A stretch of DNA of 6,040 nt from assembly GCA_022709925.1 (NCBI GenBank), contig JAKLHX010000071.1, positions 1-6,040 of the forward strand, written 5' to 3'. The stretch is from Candidatus Margulisiibacteriota bacterium. Lineage in GTDB: Bacteria > Margulisbacteria > WOR-1 > JAKLHX01. The notes under the pieces were generated by a model, which searched no databases, was not told where the DNA came from, and was given only the letters and a program-made list of their open reading frames with translations. A program made the translations under genes and the position numbers. Positions 5,420 through 6,040 of the stretch are shown here, piece by piece; within the stretch, counting starts at the first letter, position 1; every line of letters starts with the position of its first letter.

Positions 5420-6040
5420 ATGAACAAATTTAAATACATCAACCGCCATCATAAAAAGGATATCGTCCTCCTCCCGGGATGGGCTACAGACCATAGGGTG
5501 TTCGAGAAATTGGATATTGCGTATAACTATATAATCCCGGTTGAGTTCGACCCGGATTCTTTGCCGTACGATCTGGTCCAATACCTGCAGAACAATGATT
5601 TTAGATCAGTTTCGATATACGGCTGGTCTCTGGGCGGGTTCGCGGGAGCGGATTTCGCGGTCAAATACCCTTATATGGTCGACGAGATTATTCTGTCAGG
5701 TGTCAAGGAAAAATATCAAAAAGAAGGGATCGATAAGGTCAAGGGATTGCTGTCCGAGAACAGGAAAGCATACCTTTATAAATTCTACCGCGATTGCTTT
5801 TCTGCGAAAGACAAGGATCCTTATGTCTGGTTCAAGGAAACGTTAATGGCCGATTATTTAAGCTCGTTCGATGAAGAAAAACTTATAAAGGGTTTGGATT
5901 ATCTTTTGAATATGCCGCTGAACCTTGAAGAGCTTGGCAAAATGAATCCCAGGTTCGTCTACGGTGCTGCCGACAAAATAGTCCCGGCGGCTGAGGTCAT
6001 GGCACTTAAAAAGAAAATACCTTCTGCCGAATTTGTCTTC
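5420..6040 (+). CDS. BioH-like alpha/beta hydrolase, probable pimeloyl-ACP methyl ester esterase (cut by window edge)
   Basis: BioH-type esterases remove the methyl group from pimeloyl-ACP methyl ester, ending pimelate synthesis and feeding BioF. The window shows 207 residues with no stop. Seen: IVLLPGWATDHRVFEKL (15-31), the oxyanion-hole strand and loop; YGWSLGGFAG (67-76) with the nucleophile S70 in a G-W-S-x-G elbow like that of E. coli BioH; and VYGAADKIVP (180-189) with the likely catalytic D185. The catalytic His should lie just past the window edge. Family length is about 230-260, so only a short tail is missing. Function is inferred from the position after bioB-bioF; the fold alone also fits other small-molecule esterases, and biotin operons may carry non-homologous or distant substitutes (BioG, BioK, BioJ, BioV), so I give no firm symbol. 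ATG 5420 has an in-frame TAA just upstream (5414-5416) and no Shine-Dalgarno; the CTTCAG hairpin ends 9 bases before it, which may limit or regulate translation. Confidence 0.82.
   Translation, partial: MNKFKYINRHHKKDIVLLPGWATDHRVFEKLDIAYNYIIPVEFDPDSLPYDLVQYLQNNDFRSVSIYGWSLGGFAGADFAVKYPYMVDEIILSGVKEKYQKEGIDKVKGLLSENRKAYLYKFYRDCFSAKDKDPYVWFKETLMADYLSSFDEEKLIKGLDYLLNMPLNLEELGKMNPRFVYGAADKIVPAAEVMALKKKIPSAEFVF

Noticed and set aside
5541..5846. Open frame of 101 codons on the plus strand
   Set aside because: It runs in a different frame inside the BioH-like gene, whose frame carries the GWSLGG elbow and remains open to the window end.

Overview
The window reads as ordinary bacterial chromosome of moderate GC, rich in ATA and AGG codons. 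It probably comes from an anaerobic and perhaps uncultivated lineage. The support is indirect: the biotin synthase has the clostridial/anaerobe style of motif, two genes match nothing I recognise closely, and an intergenic repeat is built from 8-base units. I cannot fix the phylum from sequence alone. Omnitrophota- or Margulisbacteria-like bacteria are a guess.

Layout. On the minus strand, 1-711 holds the first half of a bacterial homospermidine synthase gene (hss; polyamine synthesis). It starts at a TTG behind a good ribosome binding site and a plausible sigma70-type promoter in the 146-bp divergent gap. On the plus strand come two genes that look like one unit. The first (858-1850) encodes a 330-residue protein I do not recognise. 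The second (1885-2961) encodes a 358-residue protein that is a divergent, enlarged nucleoside diphosphate kinase (NDK): the C-terminal NDK core is clear, including the histidine position, but the middle carries a large insertion.

A second plus-strand unit follows, with its own predicted promoter. It starts with a 54-residue conserved-looking small protein (3053-3217), then bioB (3278-4213, GTG start) and bioF (4203-5312, overlapping bioB by 11 bases). After a 107-bp spacer filled with a repeat, it ends in an alpha/beta hydrolase of BioH type that runs off the window (5420-6040). Together BioH-like esterase, BioF and BioB would cover the release of pimeloyl-ACP, the first ring-assembly step, and the last sulfur-insertion step of biotin synthesis. 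bioA, bioD and bioC are not in the window and may lie downstream.

Most notable points: (i) the NDK-like protein with a large insertion and retained catalytic positions, next to an unknown gene; (ii) a biotin synthase that has Asp where the E. coli enzyme has a [2Fe-2S]-ligand Cys, with an extra Cys elsewhere, suggesting the anaerobe-type auxiliary cluster; (iii) six 8-base CTGAAGNN units forming a 28-bp-paired hairpin directly in front of a hydrolase gene that lacks a Shine-Dalgarno. I found no mobile element, CRISPR array, tRNA or rRNA.
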